64,000 bases of DNA, taken from the NCBI GenBank assembly GCA_017962085.1, contig JAGCWA010000008.1, forward strand, positions 25,470 through 89,469, in the 5' to 3' direction. Every line of letters starts with the position of its first letter. Position 1 is the first letter of the stretch. This document shows positions 45,308 through 53,868 of this stretch, one piece after another. The DNA comes from Paludibacteraceae bacterium. Its GTDB lineage: Bacteria; Bacteroidota; Bacteroidia; Bacteroidales; Paludibacteraceae. Below the pieces are notes generated by a model, which was not told the DNA's origin, did no database searches, and saw only the letters and a program-made list of their open reading frames with translations. Position numbers and translations under genes: made by a program.

Positions 45308-48300
45308 ATGAAGTCTTTTTCCAGGGTTATTTTCTTAATCGAAGTGTTTACGTGCCTTCTCATCGGCAATATGCAATCGCAGGGAATATTAGTTTTCGAG
45401 ATTTCCGATTCCAAGAACAATGCCGTGACTAATCTTCCCATAACCATATACCAAGGAGGAGTGCCATTCAAGAGTTATACCACAGGCAATGACGGGCGTG
45501 TGGTGGATAATGAGTTCCCCCAAGGCAAATACTCATACAGTTTTGAATACGGAGACTTGAACAAAGACACCTTCAGCGTCTCCGAGGGGAAATACACATG
45601 GGTCAATTTGGACTACAGAGTGTTGCAGATTTCCTTCATGAACGATTTGGGAGAAATGCAGAGTGACAAGAGAGCCACCGTATATAAAATAAACCCTGAC
45701 TATTCGACGACATACATCTGTGAGAAATATTCAGACCAGACGGGTGTCCTGCAATTCACTTTGCCTAAAGGAGACTACCTGTTCAGCACATTCAAAGGAG
45801 ACTCGACCATCCATTTGGAGGACGAGAACGTCAACACGGAGGTGGAGATGTCCAGCGGACAAATCACGCACTCCTTCAACTTCAGGTTTGTGAGGAACGG
45901 AAGGGAGATCGTCATCCTGACAAAAGAATTCGAAGTGACATACATCGGAAAAGACAGTGTCTACCACTATGGTTCTGCGGATGTGGCGCCATCCGTCACG
46001 GCATGGTCCGTCAACGGGTACTACGAAGCAAGCAGATCGAGCACACCGATATCCCTCTGTGCCGGCACCTTCGCGGTTTCCGTAGAGACAAGGGAATACG
46101 GAGTACTGACCGACACGATTGTCGTAACTGACAACGATCGTCTCACAGGGAATATACACGATTTCGTTCTGAAAGATCCCTCAGAGATTGACCCCCATGA
46201 TAATAATGATGATGATGACGACGATGACAATAACAACGATGACAATGGGGATGAGGATGACGACGATGAGCCCGAAACATTCAATGTCATAGTGAAGGTA
46301 CTATCCAACAAGGACAGCATCACCCCTGTGGCAAAGATTCCAGTCATTATAGAAAACCTACAAAACGGAGCAAAAGTCGGCATGCTAACAGGTTCAGGAG
46401 GAGTTGTCACATTCGAGGCAAAAGGCCCATACAATATATATGTTTTGAATGACACCATGAAAAACTTCGAGGTGACGCAAGACACAATCATCCATACATA
46501 TACAGACCTAAAAGCGACGAGGATACTCTTCGATTTCTTCTATGGAGACGAGCAGTTCTCTCCTAGCTCCATCAAGGACATCGTAATATGGGACTCCTAC
46601 AACAGCGACGTGTACTTCAAATACCCTTCCACTTTCACGGAAGCGACGGAAACATATGAAATCGAGGACTCCATCCTATTGCCTCCAGGATTATACACCT
46701 ACAGTTTCTATTTGGCAGAGAGAGGCTATGACCAGAGAATCAACAAGAGCCTATCCGTACACAAATCAGACACCGTCACCCACGCTGTGACGAAGTTGAC
46801 TCCATTCCATCTAGTCACCATCAAACTGTTAAACGTCTATGGTGAAGCTTTCGAGTCCCGCCAATACATCCACCAGATCGTAGGTAAGGCCGCCATGGAA
46901 CTCCTGACGGATAGTGCAGGTATATACACCGAATCATACTTGGAAGGTTCCTACACCTTTGCGGCATTGGGCGACACACAGACGATCAAGCTCAAGTCCG
47001 ACACGACCCTCTACTTCAAAAGCAAAGGGTACGAGAAGAAGGTATACTTCCAATTCATCCACGACGGAAAATTGGTCTATCCGCAAATCATGAACATGGA
47101 CATCTACAAGGCGGACAGCACAAAATATTGCAGGATCAAATCCGAACTCAAGGATAATTACAACGGCAATGAAAAAGCGTGGGTATTTAGCTCACCGGCC
47201 ATTTGTGACACAGGCAAGTATTTCGTGAAGTATGAATTGAAAGACTACGACTTCAAGGGTGTCCACTCGCGCCTCTTCGAGATTCCAGGCAACACGTCCC
47301 GAAACGACACGACCATCTACATCGTGGTGCCAGTGAAACGAACAGTCACTATCTACGTCAAGGACGCGAACCTGAATCTCTTGCAAGGCGTCAATGCCAA
47401 CATATACAAATACGACGAGAACGGTGTCCTATCCACGAGCACCTATTACGACGACAACTCACACGAGGGTATCCGAACCAACATAGAAGGTCAGGTCATC
47501 GACCTCCTAACCCCGGGACGTTATCAACTGAGGATCATCGACATCGTAAGGGATTTCATCGTTAAGGACTACGATATGAATTTCGATGTGGTATCCGGTG
47601 CTAAGATGTACGACGTCAAGTACATCGCCCTATACAAGGAGAACAACGAACCGGCGACCAACCTGCTATTGGACATCCAGAAAAACGGAACCTTCTACAA
47701 CTCCACCTACACGGACGAGAACGGCACAGTGGAAATCTTCTGCGAGAAAGGCTCCTACTCCTACTTCCTTCACTACGGAGAGGAGCACAAGGGCAACTAC
47801 GAGCTGAAGGCGGACACCACCATCTACTTGTACCTGGAGAACCCTATCTCTATCGACTCCATGTACATCAACGGGTGCGTATGCGTCAGCCATGGTGACA
47901 CGATAGACCTGAGCCTGCGCATCCTTCCGGAGAACGCCACGTCAAAAGAGGTGGAATGGGAAGTTGACAACCAAGCCTTAGCCAAGGTGACTAGTGACAA
48001 CAAACTGGTCATCAACAACATATCATTGGAAGGCTTCTTCACATTGACCGCCAAAGCCGTCGACGAAGGCAAAAAGAGCGTGTCAAAGAGATACCATGTG
48101 GGAGCAGACTGCGGATCATCCTTCACCCTCCGTTTCGTGGGTACTGAAGATAGGGACCTGCCGATCAGCGCCGACACAATCAGCCTACGCATAAGGCCAG
48201 ACAATGAGGACGGCTTCGACCATGTGTTCTTATATCAAATCTCCACGGATTCAATCAATTGGAGCAATTTGTCAGAGCCTACGATGGATACCATTATCAC

Positions 48301-49939
48301 GGTCTCCACAAGCAACATAAGCAAGTACGCATATCTCCGCGCCCTGACCTCGACCTCAAGAGAGGCGGCGCTCGATTTCGCAGAAACGGGCAATTCAAGC
48401 TGTGGAGCGGACAAGATATCCAATTCACTCATTCTAAGGCATAACCAACTCACCCCAGCCAACTGGGCAGACTCGATCTGCTCCAACCATGGTGATTTGT
48501 ATTTCGCCATCAACAGACAAGCGTTGGACAAGCTTCCGGAGGGATACCAAATCGAATGGGCGACGAAGCAGTTAGGAGATGCGGAATACACCCCGATCGC
48601 AGGCATGAGCGGTAAAGACACGCTGAAAATCGCCTTCGACTCCACCGCCTTTGTTCGGGTCGCTATCCAGAAGGACAGCAACATCATGGTTTCGTACGAG
48701 CATAAAATCTTCGTGGAGCAGTTACCATCCATCACACTGACATCAGACAAGGATACGGTATGTCTTAACGACACTCTCCGCCTCTCCGTCACCGTCAACA
48801 ACGGGCAAATCGGTTCCTACACATGGAGCACAGGAGAGATCGGACAATCCACCGTCGATGTGATCGTGCGAGACAGCACCTATAGCGTAATCGCCCAATC
48901 ATTCCACAAGTTATGTCCTGCCCAGTACGACACCATCCGACTTGTAGTGGACAAGCCTATCGACATTCAAGTGTACGCAGACCAAGCGGCGATATGCGAG
49001 ACGCAGACGGAAGGGACCATTCTACGTGTGGACAAGATGGGCAACCTTATTGGCGGATTCACATGGAGCAACCAATCCAAGGCAGACACATTGCTCGTCA
49101 CACCAGACCAAACGACCTCCTATTCCGTAGAAGCCTCCTCCTTGTACGACAGATGTCCACGCATCGAGAAGAGCACTTCAGTGGAGGTACGCAAGGCGCT
49201 CTCGGTACAACTCTCCGTGGATGAAGACGACATCTGCCAGACAGGCACGGACTCCGTCACATTGTCGGCGAAAGCCCTTTCCGGTTCACACTACCACTAT
49301 ATCTGGTGGGACAGCACGGAGACGGATGTGCCGGAGAGAACCGTACTGATTGACCAAAGCAGTTCCCCTTGGGTAATGATACGCGACAGTGTCTGCGCGG
49401 ATTCCGAGAAAGACTCCGTAAAGATACGCGTGGCCCACCCTTCGGAGGCGACCATCAAAACCACCACAAAGGTGGTTAAATACGGATCCAGCATCAATCT
49501 AGTGGCAGAGACCACCACCCCAGTAATCGGTCCATACACCTGGTACGGAATCGCTGAAGACGGTACGGAGGAAGCCATATCCACGACGGAAGAAGCCCAC
49601 TACATCGACTTCCCGAAGGAAGATGTCACCTACTATTACTTGGCGGAGAATGGAGCGTGCCCGATCATCGTGAGCGATAAGATCGCCGCCCACATGACGG
49701 ACAACATTGTCATACCGACCCTATTCACGCCACACACAGCAGATGGATTCAACGATGACTTTATGCCAGGCTATAAGGTCATCATCTATGACCGATATGG
49801 AAATATCGTATGCAACTCCTCCAATGGATGGGATGGAACATATAGGGGCGACACAGCCGATCCGGGCGTATACATGTATGTCATCACGCTTAAGGACGGA
49901 CGTGTCGAGAAAGGCACAATTGAAGTATTTAGAAAATAA
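45308..49939 (+). CDS. Giant protein 3: T9SS type B cargo adhesin
   Basis: A 1543-aa secreted protein with an N-terminal signal peptide (to about MQSQG). Residues about 25-850 contain many Ig/prealbumin-like beta domains separated by recurring patterns (LPKGDYLFSTFKGDSTIHLE, LPPGLYTYSFYLAERGYDQ, LTPGRYQLRII). An acidic linker of Asp/Asn/Glu lies at about residues 296-322. A BIG2-like domain occupies about 855-940 (LRILPENATSKEVEWEVDNQ). Several Cys-bearing Ig-like domains follow (about 1140-1450). The last 75 residues are a gliding-motility-associated/type B T9SS sorting domain (CHU_C): TLFTPHTADGFNDDFMPGYK, IIYDRYGNIV, GWDGTY and DPGVYMYVITLKDG. Next to OmpA- and PorP-type genes, as usual for type B cargo. 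Confidence 0.9.
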   Translation: MKSFSRVIFLIEVFTCLLIGNMQSQGILVFEISDSKNNAVTNLPITIYQGGVPFKSYTTGNDGRVVDNEFPQGKYSYSFEYGDLNKDTFSVSEGKYTWVNLDYRVLQISFMNDLGEMQSDKRATVYKINPDYSTTYICEKYSDQTGVLQFTLPKGDYLFSTFKGDSTIHLEDENVNTEVEMSSGQITHSFNFRFVRNGREIVILTKEFEVTYIGKDSVYHYGSADVAPSVTAWSVNGYYEASRSSTPISLCAGTFAVSVETREYGVLTDTIVVTDNDRLTGNIHDFVLKDPSEIDPHDNNDDDDDDDNNNDDNGDEDDDDEPETFNVIVKVLSNKDSITPVAKIPVIIENLQNGAKVGMLTGSGGVVTFEAKGPYNIYVLNDTMKNFEVTQDTIIHTYTDLKATRILFDFFYGDEQFSPSSIKDIVIWDSYNSDVYFKYPSTFTEATETYEIEDSILLPPGLYTYSFYLAERGYDQRINKSLSVHKSDTVTHAVTKLTPFHLVTIKLLNVYGEAFESRQYIHQIVGKAAMELLTDSAGIYTESYLEGSYTFAALGDTQTIKLKSDTTLYFKSKGYEKKVYFQFIHDGKLVYPQIMNMDIYKADSTKYCRIKSELKDNYNGNEKAWVFSSPAICDTGKYFVKYELKDYDFKGVHSRLFEIPGNTSRNDTTIYIVVPVKRTVTIYVKDANLNLLQGVNANIYKYDENGVLSTSTYYDDNSHEGIRTNIEGQVIDLLTPGRYQLRIIDIVRDFIVKDYDMNFDVVSGAKMYDVKYIALYKENNEPATNLLLDIQKNGTFYNSTYTDENGTVEIFCEKGSYSYFLHYGEEHKGNYELKADTTIYLYLENPISIDSMYINGCVCVSHGDTIDLSLRILPENATSKEVEWEVDNQALAKVTSDNKLVINNISLEGFFTLTAKAVDEGKKSVSKRYHVGADCGSSFTLRFVGTEDRDLPISADTISLRIRPDNEDGFDHVFLYQISTDSINWSNLSEPTMDTIITVSTSNISKYAYLRALTSTSREAALDFAETGNSSCGADKISNSLILRHNQLTPANWADSICSNHGDLYFAINRQALDKLPEGYQIEWATKQLGDAEYTPIAGMSGKDTLKIAFDSTAFVRVAIQKDSNIMVSYEHKIFVEQLPSITLTSDKDTVCLNDTLRLSVTVNNGQIGSYTWSTGEIGQSTVDVIVRDSTYSVIAQSFHKLCPAQYDTIRLVVDKPIDIQVYADQAAICETQTEGTILRVDKMGNLIGGFTWSNQSKADTLLVTPDQTTSYSVEASSLYDRCPRIEKSTSVEVRKALSVQLSVDEDDICQTGTDSVTLSAKALSGSHYHYIWWDSTETDVPERTVLIDQSSSPWVMIRDSVCADSEKDSVKIRVAHPSEATIKTTTKVVKYGSSINLVAETTTPVIGPYTWYGIAEDGTEEAISTTEEAHYIDFPKEDVTYYYLAENGACPIIVSDKIAAHMTDNIVIPTLFTPHTADGFNDDFMPGYKVIIYDRYGNIVCNSSNGWDGTYRGDTADPGVYMYVITLKDGRVEKGTIEVFRK
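46191..46275 (+). other. Acidic Asp/Asn-rich linker coding segment
   Basis: About 27 codons nearly all GAT/GAC, AAT/AAC or GAA/GAG inside giant protein 3. The GAT-rich DNA is a simple repeat and could change length. The peptide is a probable flexible, possibly calcium-binding linker. Confidence 0.75.
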
Positions 49940-51333
49940 TGAATAAGGGAAAGATCAGAAAAATGAAAAGAGTTTTTTTATCCTTATTAGCTACATGGAT
50001 GTGGTTGGCTTCCCAAAACGCATTCTGCAACCAAGAATTTAATTTTTCCAAAGGCGAGAATGTGGGAGAGGAGTCCCTTCTTTCCCCCTACAAGGGAGAG
50101 ACCGCCATCTGTGTTCGCCATGACAGCACGTTTATCGCGGAGTTGAACGAGGACGGGTCCATCAAGACGATGACCTATACGGAGGAGTTTTCCCGCATCA
50201 AGCCTGACGGGCAAGTAGCCTACAGCGACAAGTCAGGAACACTATACTACTCGAAGGCGGGCAAGCTCTTCACCGCCAAGCGGAGGAAAGACGGGAAATG
50301 GGAGGAAGACAAATACATCAAGATCATCGGTTCGGAGGTAGAACGCGACAAATACCCTGGTTCGGTATTAGCCTACGCCAACTGGAGGTATAAGCCTAGC
50401 GATAACACAGTAATCCTGAATCCGACAATCAACGAAGACGAAACCGAAATGTATTTCGCCTCCAACATGAAGGATTCAAAGGGCTTGGACATCTGGAAGG
50501 TGAAGAAAGACCCGAACGGAGAATGGGGCGTTCCCACCCAAGTGGGTAGCGACATCAACTCAGACGCGGATGAGAACTACCCTTACATAAGAGAAGACGG
50601 GTCCCTTGTCTTCGCCTCCAACAAAAAGGTGGGCGACAAAAAACTCAAAAAGGGGAAATACAACATCTATGTGGCCGACGCAAACAAGCCTACGCACACA
50701 TACGCCGAAGAGAACGCGAAAAAGGATTTGGAACGACTAGCCGCCACGACCACGGAGCAAGAGGAGACGAAAGCTAACGATTCCTTATTGGCGGAAACTC
50801 CAGACAAAGCCGTCACAGAAGAGAAACAAAGCGAGGAGACTCGTCCAACCGAGGAAGAGATACACAAGCAGATAATGGACGAAATCGCACGTGTCAACAG
50901 TCTCGCACAAGGGAACACCGCCCAAAAGCAAACCGACGACAAGTCGAAGGGTAACCCAGACGCGGTGATCCAACTCTCCGAAAACGTGCAGGCGACCCAC
51001 GACATGCGCATTTTCTATTTCAAGTTTGATACGGACATACCTAACGGTACATACGAAAAAGACCTGCTCGTCGTGCTGGACTTCCTCAAAGCCTATCCCG
51101 ACAGCAAGTTCCAGATCGTCGGCCACACCGATGAACGAGGCTCGGACGAATACAACGACGAGTTGTCTCTCAAGCGCGCGGAATGGCTGCGATTCAACCT
51201 GCTGCTTAAAGGCGTGAAGATGGATAGGCTCGAGGTACGTGGAGACGGGAAACGCCACCCTATCGTTAAGGATGCCAAGACGGAAGCGGATCACCAGAAG
51301 AACCGTCGCGCGGAGATCACCAAAATGAATTGA
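49939..51333 (+). CDS. PD40-repeat/OmpA-family protein (PorE-like partner)
   Basis: A 464-aa envelope protein. The first ATG overlaps the upstream stop (TAATG); an ATG at 49963 (MKRVFLSLLATW) with AAGGGAAAG upstream is also possible. After the signal peptide, residues about 60-250 carry WD40-like PD40 segments (NPTINEDETEMYFASNMKDS, REDGSLVFASNKKVGDKK). A charged Glu/Lys/Thr-rich linker (about 255-335) leads to an OmpA domain at about 345-464: IFYFKFDTDIPNGTY, VGHTDERGSDEYNDELSLKR and HQKNRRAEI. It should bind peptidoglycan and help anchor the T9SS cargo apparatus. Lies between giant 3 and the PorP/SprF gene. Confidence 0.88.
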   Translation: MNKGKIRKMKRVFLSLLATWMWLASQNAFCNQEFNFSKGENVGEESLLSPYKGETAICVRHDSTFIAELNEDGSIKTMTYTEEFSRIKPDGQVAYSDKSGTLYYSKAGKLFTAKRRKDGKWEEDKYIKIIGSEVERDKYPGSVLAYANWRYKPSDNTVILNPTINEDETEMYFASNMKDSKGLDIWKVKKDPNGEWGVPTQVGSDINSDADENYPYIREDGSLVFASNKKVGDKKLKKGKYNIYVADANKPTHTYAEENAKKDLERLAATTTEQEETKANDSLLAETPDKAVTEEKQSEETRPTEEEIHKQIMDEIARVNSLAQGNTAQKQTDDKSKGNPDAVIQLSENVQATHDMRIFYFKFDTDIPNGTYEKDLLVVLDFLKAYPDSKFQIVGHTDERGSDEYNDELSLKRAEWLRFNLLLKGVKMDRLEVRGDGKRHPIVKDAKTEADHQKNRRAEITKMN

Positions 51334-51366
51334 TAAACAGAGAACGAAACGATATATTTAGGAACA

Positions 51367-52266
51367 ATGAATAAGAATAGAATAAAAGCTATAGCTCTTG
51401 GTTTGGCTCTGTGTTGCGTCGCTACGCTTCATGCGCAGCAGGACTTGTTGTTGTCGCAGCAATTTTTCTCCAGAATCAATGTCAACCCTGCGGGCACCGG
51501 AAACAACGAGAAGTTTGACCTCTTCACATTGGGACGGTTCCAATGGGCAGGTGTGAAGAACAGTCCTAAGACGTGCCTGCTGAACTTCTCGGGTTATAGC
51601 GAGCAGTACAAGTCCAGTCTCGGTCTGACCGTCAACTACGACAACCTAGGTGTGGCCCACAGCACCACCAATGCACAGCTTGTATATTCTTACCATATGG
51701 ATATAACGGAGAAATATATCCTTTCGTTGGGTTTGTCGGGAGGTGCCAATTTCGGATACTTCAATCCAGAGAACAATATCATGAGGGACGAGGCCGAGCG
51801 GAACAACGGAGACACCTACGTCAAGGAGAAGACGACGGAGGTGAAGCCTGACCTGAACTTCGGTGTGGAGTTCACCTCCATGCACTGGATGCTCGGCGCC
51901 TCCTGCACGCACATAATCCATGACAGTTCCACCACATTCCAGTCAGGGCGCCACTTCTACTTCTACGGTAGAGGATTCATTCCGCTGACGGAACACTTCG
52001 ACCTCGCACCCGCCCTGGTATACATGCACAAACACAAGACGAATGTTATGGAAATCAACGCCATGGCATTCTACAACAAATTCATTTGGGGAGGACTAAC
52101 CTGGAGGCCAGACTTGTCCAAGCCGACAGATATGTCTATGATGGCCATCACGCTTGGTTTGGAGTGGAATATGTTCCGTTTCGGCTACACGTATGACCTG
52201 AACTTAGGGAAGTACAACAACCTGCCATCCAACACGCATGAAATCATGCTCTCCTGCTTCTTCTAA
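51367..52266 (+). CDS. PorP/SprF family type IX secretion outer-membrane protein
   Basis: A 299-aa protein with signal peptide (to ATLHAQQ) and the PorP/SprF opening LLLSQQFFSRINVNPAGTGN, then beta-barrel strands (FNPENNIMRDEAERNNGD, WGGLTWRPDLSKPTDMSMMA, FRFGYTYDLNLGKYNNLPSN) and the ending THEIMLSCFF. Members serve as dedicated outer-membrane docking proteins for type B T9SS cargo, as SprF does for SprB in Flavobacterium. The order giant adhesin, OmpA, PorP/SprF mirrors that system. Starts 33 bases after the OmpA-family gene. Confidence 0.93.
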   Translation: MNKNRIKAIALGLALCCVATLHAQQDLLLSQQFFSRINVNPAGTGNNEKFDLFTLGRFQWAGVKNSPKTCLLNFSGYSEQYKSSLGLTVNYDNLGVAHSTTNAQLVYSYHMDITEKYILSLGLSGGANFGYFNPENNIMRDEAERNNGDTYVKEKTTEVKPDLNFGVEFTSMHWMLGASCTHIIHDSSTTFQSGRHFYFYGRGFIPLTEHFDLAPALVYMHKHKTNVMEINAMAFYNKFIWGGLTWRPDLSKPTDMSMMAITLGLEWNMFRFGYTYDLNLGKYNNLPSNTHEIMLSCFF

Positions 52267-52403
52267 GAAGGAGGTAACAACCGGCACTAGTCATTGGATG
52301 TTTTCTGGCGTGGTGTATGTACGTGGACATCACACTTCATGTTTTTCCCTTTCGGATGCGGGGGACAAGGAAGACTTTCAACCTCAGGAAAGCTCATATA
52401 AAA

Positions 52404-52431
52404 AAGGCAGAAAGTTTAGTCGCTTTCTGCC
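52404..52431 (-). terminator. Intrinsic terminator for the giant 2 operon
   Basis: AGGCAGAAAG (52404-52413) pairs with CTTTCTGCCT (52422-52431), 8-base loop. On the minus strand it is followed by TTTTTTATA, so it mainly ends the operon 63180-52507. It may also act weakly after the PorP/SprF gene. Confidence 0.85.
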
Positions 52432-52506
52432 TCTATGGAATAGCTGATCGTAAATGGTCATAGTCAATGGTGAGACAACTAGGGGAAACATGCACTCCCC
52501 AAGCAC

Positions 52507-52959
52507 TTAGTTCTCACCTTTTTTCTTCAACACGACACGAATATTACTCTTCACGATCTCCGTTTCAGGACCATTATACGCCACCACCGTATCCTTCCAT
52601 TCGTAGTCACGCTTGTCGAAGATGAAGAGGAAAACGCCTTTGGAACAGCCATCCTTCTTCACCGTGAAACCGAAATCTCCATCCTCGTTAGTCTTTATAG
52701 AGTCGGATATGGTTTTGAAATGGAGAGTGCCATGCGTCACATCGATCTCACCCCTCTTATTCGTTGCGTTATCAGGGGCTGGTTCACTCATGTAGACATC
52801 CAGATCACCGACCGGGTTATTCTCCCCGTCCACCACATTTCCCATGAACAGGTACGTGGTATCAGGGCAACCGTACGCACAGTAGATGCAGGAACTCAGG
52901 CCAAAGAGGGAAAAGAGGAAAGAGAATCCCTTGTTGAGAAAAGAAAAAAGTGACTTCAT
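52507..52959 (-). CDS. rSAM-associated-type putative lipoprotein in the giant 2 operon
   Basis: A 150-aa lipoprotein (ATG at 52959, MKSLFSFLNKGFSFLFSLFG) with lipobox LSSC (Cys24) and a second cysteine three residues on. The signature AYGCPDTTYLFMGNVVDGEN and the ending RVVLKKKGEN align it with the three lipoproteins at 753-2180, including Cys31 of the YGCP motif. The beta-sandwich region has NPVGDLDVYMSEP. Last gene of the operon giant 2 - barrel - lipoprotein, 28 bases after the barrel gene, with the terminator about 75 bases below. No radical SAM gene is adjacent, so any modification would rely on an enzyme encoded elsewhere, possibly the one at 1-748. Confidence 0.83.
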   Translation of the reverse strand: MKSLFSFLNKGFSFLFSLFGLSSCIYCAYGCPDTTYLFMGNVVDGENNPVGDLDVYMSEPAPDNATNKRGEIDVTHGTLHFKTISDSIKTNEDGDFGFTVKKDGCSKGVFLFIFDKRDYEWKDTVVAYNGPETEIVKSNIRVVLKKKGEN

Positions 52960-52987
52960 AACGTCCTGTTTTAGGAGTTCATAAAAA

Positions 52988-53842
52988 TTAGAATCCGTCG
53001 AATATAGAGCGCTTGCCACCCTTCTTGAGCGGGAGGGTAACACCCACCTTCATGCCCACGCAGATCGGGATGACCTTCTCCGTCAGCGTGCTGTTGAGGA
53101 TACTCTTCTTGCTGATACCCATGGTGGCGTCGTGGTTAGAGACCATGTCGGAGAGCCCGTAGGAGAGATAACCGCCGATATGCAATGCGCTGGAGTTGTT
53201 CAAGGCGCGGGTCCACATCATGTCCACGTAGACGGAGATGAGCGGCAAGTCCGTGTCGATGTCGTCGTCCCCGTTCGCGTCCTGCTTGTAGAGGCCGTGG
53301 TGCGGTATGTTGGAGAGCTCCGCCTCGATGTCGCCGCCGAAGTAGGCGCGCGTCTCGACCGAACCGCGGGAGTACTCGTACTTGGAGATCAGCGGGAAGG
53401 CCAGTTTAGGACCGGCGCCGATGATGAACTGGGAGTAGTCGTTCAGGAAGAAGCGGGCGTAGAGTCCTATGGGCACCTCGATCTGGAAGGTCCTCTGCTT
53501 CTCGTTGAAGTCGTTGAAGATCGTGCGCAGGATGTAAGGCACACCAGCGTCCGTCTCGGTTTCCGTCACCTGCTTCTCGATGGTCTCGTTGATGTAGTAG
53601 TTCGCCGTGAAATAGGATAGTCCGACACCCACACCGTAACCGAAATTGTTCACGATGAAGTGCTGGAACTGCCACTCGAACATCACACCGCCACCCGGTT
53701 TCGGCTTTCCGATCTCCGGGGTGTAGTTCAATACTTCCAAGCCTCCCCCGAGGGAGATGTTGAACAACTTATCCTGCGCCGATGCCACTTGGGGCAACAA
53801 CGCCAGCATCAACCATGCTAATTTTCTAAAAACCAATTTCAT
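52988..53842 (-). CDS. Outer-membrane beta-barrel protein, partner of giant protein 2
   Basis: A 284-aa protein with signal peptide (to QVASAQ) and amphipathic beta strands, paralogous to the barrel at 22979-23899. Shared elements: an N-terminal SLGGGLEVLNYTPEIGKP region, FQIEVPIGLYARFF, GAGPKLAFPLISKYEYSRG, ELSNIPHHGLYKQ and a C-terminal GMKVGVTLPLKK strand. The ending is basic (GGKRSIFDGF). An acidic loop (DANGDDDIDTD) may bind calcium. It starts 26 bases after the stop of giant 2. Role as outer-membrane anchor or exporter for the giant is inferred. Confidence 0.82.
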   Translation of the reverse strand: MKLVFRKLAWLMLALLPQVASAQDKLFNISLGGGLEVLNYTPEIGKPKPGGGVMFEWQFQHFIVNNFGYGVGVGLSYFTANYYINETIEKQVTETETDAGVPYILRTIFNDFNEKQRTFQIEVPIGLYARFFLNDYSQFIIGAGPKLAFPLISKYEYSRGSVETRAYFGGDIEAELSNIPHHGLYKQDANGDDDIDTDLPLISVYVDMMWTRALNNSSALHIGGYLSYGLSDMVSNHDATMGISKKSILNSTLTEKVIPICVGMKVGVTLPLKKGGKRSIFDGF

Positions 53843-53868
53843 ATCTTTTTATTTTTATTGTTTCCAAC

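Noticed and set aside
45105-45311. Plus-strand frame of 68 codons between ridA and giant 3
   Set aside because: It runs through the giant 3 promoter and leader and has no recognisable features.
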